A stretch of DNA of 64,000 nt from Bacteroidota bacterium (GTDB lineage: Bacteria; Bacteroidota; Bacteroidia; Bacteroidales; Lentimicrobiaceae): the NCBI GenBank assembly GCA_023434665.1, contig JAEYSM010000009.1, forward strand, positions 87,993 through 151,992. The letters are read 5' to 3'. Under the pieces are notes generated by a model, which searched no databases, was not told the DNA's origin, and was given only the letters and a program-made list of their open reading frames with translations. The position numbers were made by a program, and so were the translations under genes. Each line of letters begins with the position of its first letter. Position 1 is the first letter of the stretch. Shown here one piece after another: positions 1 through 9,061 of this stretch.

Positions 1-2567
1 CCTGGAATTTTGTCGAAACAGCTGATCTCCCAGCAAATACTTATGGCAACTATGATATTGATATGACAGATTTTGTGGGTAAATCCGGAAGAATCGGATT
101 CCGTGCCTATGTTTCTGATCCATTTGCATGGTCTGGTCTTGTGTCACTCGACCTTATCATTGGTAACAATATAACTGTTCATTACGATGAATACGATTTG
201 AATGCCAGGTCAATATCCGGCCCCTTTTTCGTTTATGAAAACCAGCCTGTTGACTATACAGTAAAAGTTAGTAACATTGGGTTAAATACAATTTCAGCCG
301 GTGTTTACAACGTTCAAATAATAAAGCAGGATACTGAAGAAGTGCTTGCATCAGTACCTGGCGAAACGATTTCCACAGATGAGGAGATCGTGTACACAAT
401 ACCGGTAAGCTTCACAGAATTAGGCACCTATAATATTTATGGAAAAATTGATTTTGCCGATTATTACCTGTTAAATAATTCAACTCCATTAATTGCAGTT
501 GCAGGCCTGGCTGACAATTCAGAAATCTCAGATGTCTGTATTGATGAGTCATTCTCTAACCAGCCATTTAATTTAGCTTACAATTACAGTCTTACTGAAA
601 GTATCTATACTCCTGACATAATAGGGAATACAGGCCCAGTATTCGGCATAGCAATGGAATACGATTTGGGTATGTTTGCCGGAGCACCTGTAAGGATTTG
701 GATAGACACAACTACTATGACTGAGCTAACAAATTTTATTCCTTCAACGAATATGACATTAGTTTATTCCGGTGACGTAAGCTTCTTAAAGGGTGTTGAC
801 AATTCTTTATACATTCCATTCAACACCCCATTCTATTACGATGGCACTACAAATATTGTAATGTTATTTGAGAAAGCAGGAGTTGCAGCTCCAAAAAATG
901 CGGTTTTTAAATCTTCAATAACTGCTGCTTCAATGAGTTTTATCTACGAGTCTAATGTACCTACAGATCCAGAAAATCCTGAAATGGGTTATTCAATAAA
1001 TGTTAATCCATGCCTGAGACTTGTTTTTAATGACCATACCGGAACTGCTTCGGGTAATGTCACCGACCTTGATGGAGTTTTATTAAATGACGTCGCCATA
1101 ACGATTGAACCTTTGAATATAATTACCTATACAGATGAACAGGGAAACTACACACTACCTTACGTTCCTGCCGGAAGCTACAATACAATAGCTTCAAAAT
1201 TCGGATACGTCGATAATGCTAAAACACTGGCAGTTACTTCATCACAGAACACAATTCTCAATTATGAATTGGCGGTACTTGGAACAGCCACCGTTACGGG
1301 TATTATCGAAGGTAATGATCAGTCTGGAATTGGAATTGAGGGTGCTGAAATATCGCTCACCGGATACTCAGACTATACAACAACATCCGGCGCATCAGGT
1401 GAATTTACATTACCAGGTGTTTATCTGAGCAGCAATTATGTACTAACTATTACTGCTGAAGGATATGAAGTGTATTCTGAAAATATGGACATTAATGAGA
1501 ATCTGAACTTAGGTACTATTACTTTAACAGAGGCTATGAGCATTGCTGGAATTGTGAAAGCAACAGAAAATGCGAACGACCAAATGGAAATAACATGGAA
1601 TGCTCCCACTACATCAGCATTCGATGTAATAGCCTATGATGATGGAATGAATTCGGACGGTTATGCAGGTGAAACAACTGAACAGGTTTGGCTTGGAAAT
1701 TTCTTCCCATTCACTGAACCAGCTACAGTTTTAAGTTTTGATGTCAAATTTGTCAGATATGGTATTAGTGAAGCTTTTACTTCAAAACTAGCTATTTTCA
1801 GTGGACAAGGTGATTTAATCTATGAAAGCGAAAACTTTCTGTCAAGTATAAACGGGATGGTGAATGTAGATGTCCCCAATTTTACAATGGAAGGAAACTA
1901 CTATGTTATGCTGTTCTATGATTATGCAATGAGCCAATCAGATTATCTGGCATTTGATTCACTTTCAGCAACTACTCCAAACTATGCAACATACTACTAT
2001 GAAGGAGGTGTATTTGACAAATTATCTAATATTACAGGAGTTTCGGGTAGTTTTATAATTCATGCAAATGTGGTAACTGATAATGACAGGTCGGAGAATT
2101 CACTTCGTCAGGTATTAAATTATGAGATAAGGTTTGGTAATCTTGATGACTTACCTGACGCAGCTAACTGGCCATTATTGAATACTGTAAATCAGAATTC
2201 ATACACCGATCAGAATTGGCCACCTGCAGCCATAGGCAAATACTTATATTCGGTAAAGACAAACTATACGACTGGTGAATCGGACTTTTCGTTCTCCAAT
2301 CTATTAAATTTCGATCCAACTAATATTCAGGTGAATAACATTACCAACGTCAGGATCTATCCTAACCCATCCAGTGATTTCATAAACATTGAGACTGAGC
2401 CGGGTTCAGAAATGTATATTTTCGACATGACTGGACGACTCATAGAACAAAATGCAATTACAACAGGGAATTATAGAACTGATTTGAGCCAATTTAAAGC
2501 TGGCATATTATTAATAGTGATTGAGAATGAGGGAAGTATCCACACTGAAAAGGTTACCTTGAAGTAG
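1..2567 (+). CDS. T9SS-sorted surface protein with carboxypeptidase-regulatory-like repeats (5' partial)
   Basis: The reading frame is open from base 3 with no start codon before the window edge, so the N-terminus lies upstream and the ATG at 63 is internal. The visible C-terminal part has an Ig/CARDB-like stretch, then two consecutive carboxypeptidase-D regulatory-like beta domains (about residues 330-410 and 413-495 counted from base 63; each has a G-x-V/I-x-G...Y-T-D/S...G-x-F/Y-x-L-P pattern), a jelly-roll-like segment, and a fibronectin-like segment. It ends in a type A T9SS sorting domain (YPNPSSDFINI... then a short beta sandwich ending EKVTLK). It is therefore predicted to be exported through the Sec pathway, moved over the outer membrane by T9SS, and attached to the surface or released. 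No catalytic domain is visible in this part; a peptidase or adhesin domain could lie upstream. The sorting domain is certain, the overall function unknown. Confidence 0.85.
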   Translation, partial: WNFVETADLPANTYGNYDIDMTDFVGKSGRIGFRAYVSDPFAWSGLVSLDLIIGNNITVHYDEYDLNARSISGPFFVYENQPVDYTVKVSNIGLNTISAGVYNVQIIKQDTEEVLASVPGETISTDEEIVYTIPVSFTELGTYNIYGKIDFADYYLLNNSTPLIAVAGLADNSEISDVCIDESFSNQPFNLAYNYSLTESIYTPDIIGNTGPVFGIAMEYDLGMFAGAPVRIWIDTTTMTELTNFIPSTNMTLVYSGDVSFLKGVDNSLYIPFNTPFYYDGTTNIVMLFEKAGVAAPKNAVFKSSITAASMSFIYESNVPTDPENPEMGYSINVNPCLRLVFNDHTGTASGNVTDLDGVLLNDVAITIEPLNIITYTDEQGNYTLPYVPAGSYNTIASKFGYVDNAKTLAVTSSQNTILNYELAVLGTATVTGIIEGNDQSGIGIEGAEISLTGYSDYTTTSGASGEFTLPGVYLSSNYVLTITAEGYEVYSENMDINENLNLGTITLTEAMSIAGIVKATENANDQMEITWNAPTTSAFDVIAYDDGMNSDGYAGETTEQVWLGNFFPFTEPATVLSFDVKFVRYGISEAFTSKLAIFSGQGDLIYESENFLSSINGMVNVDVPNFTMEGNYYVMLFYDYAMSQSDYLAFDSLSATTPNYATYYYEGGVFDKLSNITGVSGSFIIHANVVTDNDRSENSLRQVLNYEIRFGNLDDLPDAANWPLLNTVNQNSYTDQNWPPAAIGKYLYSVKTNYTTGESDFSFSNLLNFDPTNIQVNNITNVRIYPNPSSDFINIETEPGSEMYIFDMTGRLIEQNAITTGNYRTDLSQFKAGILLIVIENEGSIHTEKVTLK

Positions 2568-2591
2568 TCAATTTTTAGTGTAAGTAAGCAG

Positions 2592-2630
2592 GCAGGAGGA
2601 AACAAATCCGTTTCCTTCTGCTATTTTTTT
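2592..2630 (+). terminator. Intrinsic terminator after the T9SS surface-protein gene
   Basis: A 12-bp stem (2592-2603 with 2610-2621, one G-U pair) closes a 6-nt AAATCC loop and is followed by TATTTTTTTT. It lies 24 bp after the stop codon at 2567. This is a classic rho-independent layout for the plus strand. Confidence 0.85.
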
Positions 2631-2732
2631 TGCCATCAGTCTTATATTTTAGCGTAGATATTAATCATATACCTCATAAAAATATTATGGAACAATAATG
2701 GATGTAAAATGCATGTTTGATGGTACTTTCAC

Positions 2733-2787
2733 CCATCATAGTACCTACATGGCACCATGATGATTCCATGATGCTACCATGATGTTC
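2733..2787. repeat. Degenerate 11-bp tandem repeat, five units
   Basis: Five consecutive 11-mers start at 2733, 2744, 2755, 2766 and 2777, each beginning with CC. The last three share CCATGATG followed by three variable bases (ATT, CTA, TTC). The first is CCATCATAGTA and the second the most diverged. The array lies in the 288-bp gap between the terminator of the first gene and the tail of the convergent PLD gene. The rest of this gap shows only the terminator and short imperfect inverted repeats around 2720-2760. No function is evident. Confidence 0.6.
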
Positions 2788-2855
2788 CTAATCATTCATC
2801 AATCAGGGTTATTTCCTTATGGGGAAACTTTATGTTGCTTAGATAAATCTCAGAC

Positions 2856-3968
2856 TTAGAATAAATGTCTGAAGGGTATGAGCATCCAGCCAAAGACCTT
2901 TTCTATCAGAGGCCTCCGACGATATGAATCAGGATTGAAGGGTTGGCATACTTTGAGGCTCTCCTGAAGATGTTTATCGAGTAATTCAATAATTTCCGGT
3001 TGCTTTCCTAAGAGCATAATTTCATGCTGATATCTGAAACTACGATAATCAAAATTGGATGAACCCAGAGCAAATATTTGCTTATCAACTAACACACTCT
3101 TAGCATGGAGATTGCCAGACATGTAGAACTGCATGTTTATTCCGGCTTCATGCATCTTCAACAAGTATTTATCTCTGAGTAAGTCAACTATTTTCAAATC
3201 AGAATGTCTTGGCATTATAACAATTACGTGGACACCCCTGGCAGCAGCTTGGTACAAAAATTTACGTAATTTATAACCTGGCATAAAATAGGGGGTCTCT
3301 ATAATAATTTCGCTTTTAGCTTTTGTAATAAGTTTCTCATAACGGTTTTTCACCATCTGGCGATAAATAGAAGGCAAATCCTGAATAATTTCGAACCCGT
3401 TATAATAGATAGTCCGTTTATAATTAAACTTATTGAAAATATACTTATCCTTTAATTTTGCGCTTTCGACAAAAGTCTTCTTGAAAATAAGAGCTATCGG
3501 ACCTTCAATACGCAGACATAATTCACGCCAGGTTGCTGAATAACCTGTAATGTTCATTGAACCAATATACGATATCTCATCGTCGATTATAAGCAGTTTG
3601 CGATGATTTCTCCGGTGGTTCTTAGTAAAGAAGTCAACAAAAAATTTAATTTTCCGAAAGAATAACACCTCTCCCCCATTTCTGATGATCGGATCAAAAA
3701 ATGGCTTAACAGGGGGAGTGCCCCACGAATCAAACATGCAAATTACTTTCAATCCCTCTTTCGCCTTTTTCCCAAGGATATCAATAAACTTTTCGCCTGT
3801 GAAATCGAAGGCAATTCGATAAAACTCCATATAGATACTCTTTTTTGCATTCATGATATCCTGATACATAGAATTGAGGATATCTGGCTGAGTATCCATA
3901 AGGGTAGTTCGGGGAGTAATTAATTCCCCTTCAACGGTCTCATTTATTGGTACAACATTCTTTGCCAT
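2856..3968 (-). CDS. Phospholipase D-family protein, cardiolipin synthase-like
   Basis: A 370-residue protein with the two HKD motifs of the PLD superfamily: H122-x-K124-x4-D129 and H288-x-K290-x4-D295, each followed by the usual G-S-x-N. This is the arrangement of cardiolipin synthases, which join two phosphatidyl groups to make cardiolipin at the inner membrane. It lacks the N-terminal transmembrane hairpin of ClsA-type enzymes and resembles the shorter ClsB/ClsC types. The basic, hydrophobic C-terminus (RRRPLIEKVFGW...) could hold it at the membrane. It is monocistronic on the minus strand; the upstream LytTR gene is 66 bp away in the same direction. Another phosphodiesterase or transphosphatidylase of the same fold cannot be excluded. 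Confidence 0.8.
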   Translation of the reverse strand: MAKNVVPINETVEGELITPRTTLMDTQPDILNSMYQDIMNAKKSIYMEFYRIAFDFTGEKFIDILGKKAKEGLKVICMFDSWGTPPVKPFFDPIIRNGGEVLFFRKIKFFVDFFTKNHRRNHRKLLIIDDEISYIGSMNITGYSATWRELCLRIEGPIALIFKKTFVESAKLKDKYIFNKFNYKRTIYYNGFEIIQDLPSIYRQMVKNRYEKLITKAKSEIIIETPYFMPGYKLRKFLYQAAARGVHVIVIMPRHSDLKIVDLLRDKYLLKMHEAGINMQFYMSGNLHAKSVLVDKQIFALGSSNFDYRSFRYQHEIMLLGKQPEIIELLDKHLQESLKVCQPFNPDSYRRRPLIEKVFGWMLIPFRHLF

Positions 3969-4034
3969 CGAAAATATAGCTGTTGCACAAATTTAACGAA
4001 AATGCTGAAATTATCTAACTTCTCAGATCAGGAT

Positions 4035-4784
4035 TTACAGATTATTGAGTGCATTAATCAACTCATCTCTTTTTCTGTATGAAACAGGAACGCTGGTATG
4101 GTCGCTTAAGGATACGATCAAGTCGTCTCTGAAAAACTTCCTCACGTAGCTTAAATTTATAAGATGGGAATTATGTACCCTGAAAAATCCATGTTCTTCA
4201 AGTATTTCATCGTATTCCTTCATAGAGCGTGAAACAAGTATCTTATCTTCTCCGGCAATATGAAATACGGTATAATTGCGGTCAGATTCGCATCTGATAA
4301 TGCTTCTGATTTCAATAACATGGATTGTATTAAGAGTTCTCAATACGATTTTTTTATGCTGATTCGGTTTGTTAACCTTATCCACACTTTCGAGCAATAG
4401 TTTTACTGCATCATTAATTGTGGCTCCGGTAAGTGACTCCTCTGTCCTGTCAATAGCCTTCTTAAGCTCACTAGCATCCACAGGTTTTGTTACATAGTCG
4501 ATTGCATTAAACTTAAAGGCTTTTATTGCATATTCTTCAAAAGCAGTGACAAAGATGACTTTAAAATCTACTGCAGTAAATCTATTTAACAAATCAAAGC
4601 CTGTCCCATCTGGCATTTTAATGTCAAGTATTACCACCTCGGGCTGATTTTTGATTATGCATTCATAACCCGACTCAACACTTTCAGCCTCCCCAACTAA
4701 TTCAACTGATGGGCATGAAAACTGTAAAATTCTTTTGATACTATCTCTTGAGTTCGTTTCATCATCAATTATTACTACTCTCAT
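4035..4784 (-). CDS. LytTR-family response regulator (orphan)
   Basis: An N-terminal CheY-like receiver (acidic pocket D7/D8, phospho-acceptor D54 in VILDIKMPDG, switch T, and conserved Lys in YVTKPVD) is joined to a C-terminal LytTR DNA-binding domain (about residues 145-245, including the FFRVHNSHLINLSYV core). The length, 249 residues, is normal for the family. Members bind direct repeats upstream of target genes after phosphorylation. The usual partner, a 5TM/7TM histidine kinase of the LytS type, is not adjacent, so it is an orphan here. It is divergent from yicC, with about 130 bp shared between the two starts. Confidence 0.9.
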   Translation of the reverse strand: MRVVIIDDETNSRDSIKRILQFSCPSVELVGEAESVESGYECIIKNQPEVVILDIKMPDGTGFDLLNRFTAVDFKVIFVTAFEEYAIKAFKFNAIDYVTKPVDASELKKAIDRTEESLTGATINDAVKLLLESVDKVNKPNQHKKIVLRTLNTIHVIEIRSIIRCESDRNYTVFHIAGEDKILVSRSMKEYDEILEEHGFFRVHNSHLINLSYVRKFFRDDLIVSLSDHTSVPVSYRKRDELINALNNL

Positions 4785-4888
4785 GTCCTTTTTGCAATAG
4801 TGTTAAAATTGATCAAAATTAATAATTTTCAGGATGAATGATACAACAATATGAAAACAATTTATAAACTTTTTGTTCTTCCCATATA

Positions 4889-4918
4889 ATTGGTATCTAA
4901 TATATTGATGTAACTTTG
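4889..4918 (+). promoter_or_regulatory. Bacteroidota-type promoter for yicC
   Basis: TAACTTTG at 4911-4918 matches the -7 element TAnnTTTG exactly and is preceded, after an 18-bp spacer, by ATTG at 4889-4892 as the -33 box. Transcription would begin around 4924, which excludes the GTG at 4918 as a start and supports the ATG at 4942. Confidence 0.6.
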
Positions 4919-4941
4919 TGTTCCTATTAAAGTGGACAGAT

Positions 4942-5814
4942 ATGATTAAATCGATGACAGGCTTTGGGAAAAGCTCTGCCGACATGGGCTCAAAAATTGT
5001 AACTATTGAGATTAAATCTCTTAATAGCAAGCAACTTGATTTAAATGTTAAACTCCCTCCGGTTTTCAGGGAGAAAGAACCTGAAATGAGAAATATAATT
5101 TCACGCAGTCTCGAAAGAGGCAAAATTGAAATAACAGGCTCCCTTGAATACACTAACGGTGAAGTACCGGCCATCATTAATCACTCATTGGTAAAGAGTT
5201 ATTACAGAGAGTTGAAAGAGGTTATGCAGGAACTCGGAGAAACAGGAAGTGACATACTTTCTGTAATCATGAAGATTCCCGAAGTCCTTAAACCCTCACG
5301 GGAATTATTGGCTGAAGATGAGTGGATACAGGCTGAAGCTTGCCTTTATGAAGCTCTGAAAAATATAAATGAATTCAGAGAGCATGAGGGACAATTGCTT
5401 GAGAAGGATTTTAAGCTTCGAATCAACAATATTTCAGAGCTCCTTAAAAGCCTCGATCAGTTTGAGAAGGAAAGAGATTTTAATTTCAGAGAAAAACTAA
5501 GGGCTGCTATTAGTGAATTTGCATCTAATAACTCTTTAGATTCAAATCGATTTGAGCAGGAAATAATATATTATCTTGAAAAACTGGATATTACTGAAGA
5601 AAAAGTAAGGTTATCAAAGCATCTTGATTATTTTATAGAGGCACTGGCTGATGAAGAGTCAAATGGCAGAAAGCTATCCTTTGTTACCCAGGAAATAGGC
5701 CGTGAAGTAAATACGATTGGTTCAAAAGCCAACGATGCCAATATACAACGGGTAGTGGTACAGATGAAAGACGAACTTGAAAAGATAAAGGAACAGCTCG
5801 CTAATATTCTTTAA
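4942..5814 (+). CDS. yicC: YicC family protein (endoribonuclease family)
   Basis: A 290-residue protein beginning with the family hallmark M-I-K-S-M-T-G-F-G. It has the YicC N-terminal domain and the DUF1732 C-terminal domain, ending ...IGREVNTIGSKANDANIQ...VVQMKDELEKIKEQ.N. E. coli YicC is reported to be an endoribonuclease, but its role in Bacteroidota is not settled. The frame stays open upstream to a GTG at 4918, but the -7 promoter box covers that codon and the motif starts at 4942, so 4942 is chosen. It lies 49 bp before gmk, the yicC-gmk pairing seen in many bacteria, and probably forms one transcript with gmk and nadD. Confidence 0.93.
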   Translation: MIKSMTGFGKSSADMGSKIVTIEIKSLNSKQLDLNVKLPPVFREKEPEMRNIISRSLERGKIEITGSLEYTNGEVPAIINHSLVKSYYRELKEVMQELGETGSDILSVIMKIPEVLKPSRELLAEDEWIQAEACLYEALKNINEFREHEGQLLEKDFKLRINNISELLKSLDQFEKERDFNFREKLRAAISEFASNNSLDSNRFEQEIIYYLEKLDITEEKVRLSKHLDYFIEALADEESNGRKLSFVTQEIGREVNTIGSKANDANIQRVVVQMKDELEKIKEQLANIL

Positions 5815-5863
5815 TTTCGCAGCTGAGTATTTATTTTTTTACTGTTACGGTAATGCTTCGAAA

Positions 5864-6463
5864 ATGAAAAGAGAGCCAAAATTAATCATTGTTTCTGCAC
5901 CTTCAGGTTCAGGAAAAACCACCATCGTAAAACACCTTTTATCAGCTTTCTCTTCACTCGCATTTTCTGTTTCTGCTACGAGCCGGGCAATGCGATCAGG
6001 AGAACAACATGGAAAAGACTACTTCTTTATATCAGTTGAAGAGTTTAAGTTGAAGATTGAATCAGGCGATTTACTTGAATGGGAAGAAGTGTATTCAGGC
6101 GTTTACTATGGCACACTCAAAAGTGAGGTTGAAAGGATGATCAGTAATGGTTGTGATGTTATTTTTGATGTTGATGTGGTAGGAGGAGTAAATATTAAAA
6201 AAGTATTTGGTGATAGAGCATTGTCAATTTTTGTTTGTCCTCCTTCTGTGGAAGCATTGAAGGAAAGACTTTTATACAGAAACACTGATTCTATAACAAC
6301 TATAAAAAAAAGAGTGGAAAAAGCTGCATATGAACTCACCTTTAAGGATAAGTTCGATTTCGTACTTATAAATGATAATCTGGAAACCGCTAAGAAAGAA
6401 ATAGCACTAAAAGTGGCCGAATTTCTGGAAATCAGCAATGAACGAATTTGCACAGAAGTGTAA
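5864..6463 (+). CDS. gmk: Guanylate kinase
   Basis: A 199-residue enzyme that phosphorylates GMP to GDP with ATP in the cytoplasm. The P-loop SAPSGSGKT lies at residues 11-19. The GMP-binding region follows (SATSRAMRSGEQHGKDYFF, then the E-W-E-x-x-Y-S-G-x-Y-Y-G-T segment). The lid and C-terminal elements (ERLLYRNTDS, then FVLINDNLE) are complete. The length is typical. It sits between yicC (49-bp gap) and nadD (overlap or 20-bp gap, depending on the nadD start). Nothing unusual is seen. Confidence 0.97.
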   Translation: MKREPKLIIVSAPSGSGKTTIVKHLLSAFSSLAFSVSATSRAMRSGEQHGKDYFFISVEEFKLKIESGDLLEWEEVYSGVYYGTLKSEVERMISNGCDVIFDVDVVGGVNIKKVFGDRALSIFVCPPSVEALKERLLYRNTDSITTIKKRVEKAAYELTFKDKFDFVLINDNLETAKKEIALKVAEFLEISNERICTEV

Positions 6464-7062
6464 CATTTTCAAGAAAGTCAACCGTGAAAAAAACAACAGG
6501 GCTGTTTTTTGGATCATTCAATCCTATTCATATTGGCCATATGATGATTGCAGAGTATATGGTTGAATTTGGCGGCCTGGATGAACTTTGGTTTATTGTT
6601 TCTCCCCATAACCCTTTGAAGGAAAAGAACACTCTGTTAAATGATTATACGCGCTATGAGTTGGTCCAATCAGCTGTTAGTAATGATGCACGATTCAGGG
6701 TACTGGATATTGAATTTAATCTTCCACAACCCTCCTATACAATTAACACACTAACTTATCTTACTGAAAAGTATCCTGAAAGATCATTTGTACTGATTGG
6801 AGGCACCGATAACCTGATATCGTTCCATAAATGGAAGAATTATGAACAAATCCTGAAACATTACAAACTTTTATTATATCCCCGACATGGAAGCGAGGAC
6901 CACGAACTTACCAGGCATCCTTCAATAAAATTAACTGACGCTCCAAGGATTGAAATCTCAGCCAGCTTTATCCGGGGTGCGATTAAAAATAAAAAGTCGG
7001 TAAAATACTTCCTACCAGAACCTGTATATAATCTGATTGAAAAATACGGCTATTACCTGTAA
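6448..7062 (+). CDS. nadD: Nicotinate-nucleotide adenylyltransferase
   Basis: This enzyme transfers AMP from ATP to nicotinate mononucleotide in NAD synthesis. It carries the nucleotidyltransferase signature G-S-F-N-P-I-H-I-G-H (HIGH at residues 28-31), a Gly-Gly-Thr-Asp-Asn motif (LIGGTDNL) and the C-terminal ISASFIRG element. The start is uncertain. ATG 6448 overlaps gmk by 16 bp and adds a 12-residue N-terminal tail not needed for the fold. GTG 6484 (MKKTTGLFFGSF...) gives 192 residues and a 20-bp gap from gmk, closer to typical family N-termini. No Shine-Dalgarno sequence decides between them. Confidence 0.93.
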   Translation: MHRSVTFSRKSTVKKTTGLFFGSFNPIHIGHMMIAEYMVEFGGLDELWFIVSPHNPLKEKNTLLNDYTRYELVQSAVSNDARFRVLDIEFNLPQPSYTINTLTYLTEKYPERSFVLIGGTDNLISFHKWKNYEQILKHYKLLLYPRHGSEDHELTRHPSIKLTDAPRIEISASFIRGAIKNKKSVKYFLPEPVYNLIEKYGYYL

Positions 7063-7065
7063 TGA

Positions 7066-7101
7066 TTGAGCTTACTGTTAGCTCAAATTTTAGTAATTTT
7101 A
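7066..7101 (+). terminator. Possible weak terminator after nadD
   Basis: TTGAGC (7066-7071) and GCTCAA (7081-7086) can pair around a 9-nt loop and are followed by the T-rich ATTTTAGTAATTTTAA. The stem is only 6 bp, so termination would be partial. Confidence 0.3.
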
Positions 7102-7141
7102 ACCCGTGCCACGAGCCAGGAAAGGTGGTAATGAAATAGAA

Positions 7142-8275
7142 ATGAGATTTAGTGACATCCCAGGACAGCAACTGATAAAAGAGCGGTTAAGAAAAACAGT
7201 TCATGAGCATCGAATTAGTCATGCCCAATTATTTTTTGGCCCAAGAGGCTCGGGAAAGTTGGCTATGGCATTAGCTTATGCCCAGTATATAAATTGTTCT
7301 AACAGGACAGCAGAAGATTCTTGTGGAGTATGTCCTTCTTGCCTCCAATACAGCAAACAAGCTCATCCCGATCTTCATTTTCTTTATCCTATTACAGGAA
7401 CTAAAGAATTCGATAAAGATCCGATGAGTGTAATGTTTTTAGGGCATTGGCGAAAAATTATAGAAAAGTACAAAGGCTTTTTTACTATTAATGAATGGTA
7501 CGAACAAATCGGAATAGAGAATAAACAAGGATTAATCAATACTGCTGATTGTAACGAGCTCATAAGAAAACTCAGTTACACCTCCTACGAGTCGGAGTAT
7601 AAAGTGATGATCATTTGGCTGGTTGAAAAAATTCACCATCAGGGAGCAAATAAAATTCTTAAAATACTTGAAGAACCACCTGATAAGACACTTTTTATTT
7701 TAATTACCGAGCAGCAGGAACAAATATTACCAACAATTCTATCGAGGACTCAACTTCTTAAGTTCCCAAAATACAGTGATGAAGAAATCAAATCAGGTGT
7801 TATGTCAATTCACGGCTGTACACCCGAGCAAGCCGTAACTGCTACAGGGCTTGCTGATGGAAACATGATAGAAGCCTACAGGATTGTTAGTGAAGGTGAA
7901 AGTCAAAAAGAGCTGTTCCTTTTATTCAGAGACTGGATGAGGGCATGTTTCAGAGAAGACCTCCTAAATATTTCGAAGGTGGCTGATGAACTTAAAGACA
8001 ATGGAAGGGAATTTACAAAACGATTCTTTCAATATGCACTGAGAATTGCCAGATACTGTACTCATAAAAACTATAATCTGAAAGAGTACATTCACGCAGA
8101 AGGTGAAGAGATGGAATTTGTTATGAAGTTTTCCCCTTACATCAATCCTTTAAATGTAGAATACTTTATAAATGAGTTTAATACTGCTATATATCATATT
8201 GAAAGAAATGCCCATATTCCAATGATGGTTATGGACATTTCTTTAAAGTCGATGAAGTGGTTAAAAATGCATTAA
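7142..8275 (+). CDS. holB: DNA polymerase III subunit delta' (clamp loader)
   Basis: A protein of 377 residues from ATG 7142 (MRFSDIPGQQLIKERL). It is a RecA/AAA-type clamp-loader subunit with a P-loop-like GPRGSGKLAMA, a cysteine cluster (C-x8-C-x2-C-x2-C) as in clamp-loader zinc modules, and ILKILEEPP...FILITEQQEQILPTILSRTQ, diagnostic of the delta'/DnaX family. It loads the beta clamp during replication. The frame extends to ATG 7106, but those 12 extra residues are not family-like. The gene ends at 8275, directly abutting the stop codon of convergent sdhB with no intergenic base. The symbol is by family; it could also be described as a DnaX-like ATPase. Confidence 0.88.
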   Translation: MRFSDIPGQQLIKERLRKTVHEHRISHAQLFFGPRGSGKLAMALAYAQYINCSNRTAEDSCGVCPSCLQYSKQAHPDLHFLYPITGTKEFDKDPMSVMFLGHWRKIIEKYKGFFTINEWYEQIGIENKQGLINTADCNELIRKLSYTSYESEYKVMIIWLVEKIHHQGANKILKILEEPPDKTLFILITEQQEQILPTILSRTQLLKFPKYSDEEIKSGVMSIHGCTPEQAVTATGLADGNMIEAYRIVSEGESQKELFLLFRDWMRACFREDLLNISKVADELKDNGREFTKRFFQYALRIARYCTHKNYNLKEYIHAEGEEMEFVMKFSPYINPLNVEYFINEFNTAIYHIERNAHIPMMVMDISLKSMKWLKMH

Positions 8276-9055
8276 TTAAATTCCGCCGCCACCTCTTATG
8301 TTTTCACCTTTGCGTGAAGCTAATTTGGCAGCAATAAACTCACGGTTAAGGCGAGCGATATTTTCCAGAGTTATCAACTTAGGACATTCTGCCTCGCAAG
8401 CTCCGGTATTTGTACAATTACCGAATCCCTGACGATCCATTTCTGCAACCATATTCTGCACTCGTTCATGAGCTTCTATCTTACCTTGAGGTAATAATGC
8501 AAATTTTGAAACAAATGCACCTACAAACAACATAGCTGAAGCATTTTTACATGCCGCAACACAAGCACCGCAAGAGATACATGCTGCAGCATCCATTGAA
8601 AGTTCCGCATCAACACGAGGGATGGGTATTGCGTTTCCATCGGGAACACCTCCGGTATTAACACTGATATATCCCCCTGCCTGCACAATTTTATCGAAAG
8701 CAGTACGGTCAACTATAAGGTCCTTGAGCACTGGAAATGCTTTTGCCCGCCAGGGTTCAATTACAATTGTATCGCCATCTTTGAATTTGCGCATATGCAA
8801 CTGGCATGTAGTTACGCCGGTATCAGGGCCATGAGGGCGACCATTGATAAACATACTGCAGGTTCCACATATTCCTTCCCTGCAATCATGGTCGAATGCC
8901 ACAGGCTCATCACCTCTTTTTACCAACATTTCATTAAGTTCATCCATCATCTCGAGGAAGGAACTACCGGGTGATATGTCTTGTATTTTGTAAGTAACGA
9001 ATTTACCTTTACTTTTTGCATTTGGCTGACGCCATATTTTGAGTGTAAGATCCAT
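8276..9055 (-). CDS. sdhB: Succinate dehydrogenase / fumarate reductase iron-sulfur subunit
   Basis: A 259-residue subunit B of complex II, passing electrons from SdhA to the membrane haem subunit. The [2Fe-2S] ligands are C58, C63, C66 and C84 (DCREGICGTC...TTC). The second half has the two cysteine groups for the [4Fe-4S] and [3Fe-4S] clusters (CISCGACVAAC and CTNTGACEAECPK). The layout is that of the Bacteroidota/Wolinella type that works with a single di-haem cytochrome b. It lies 6 bp after sdhA and is the last gene of sdhCAB. Whether the enzyme runs as succinate dehydrogenase or fumarate reductase cannot be told from sequence. Confidence 0.96.
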   Translation of the reverse strand: MDLTLKIWRQPNAKSKGKFVTYKIQDISPGSSFLEMMDELNEMLVKRGDEPVAFDHDCREGICGTCSMFINGRPHGPDTGVTTCQLHMRKFKDGDTIVIEPWRAKAFPVLKDLIVDRTAFDKIVQAGGYISVNTGGVPDGNAIPIPRVDAELSMDAAACISCGACVAACKNASAMLFVGAFVSKFALLPQGKIEAHERVQNMVAEMDRQGFGNCTNTGACEAECPKLITLENIARLNREFIAAKLASRKGENIRGGGGI

Positions 9056-9061
9056 AACTTT

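Noticed and set aside
2733..2787. CRISPR or REP element after the first gene
   Set aside because: Too short a unit, no spacers, no hairpin typical of REP sequences, and no RAYT transposase nearby.
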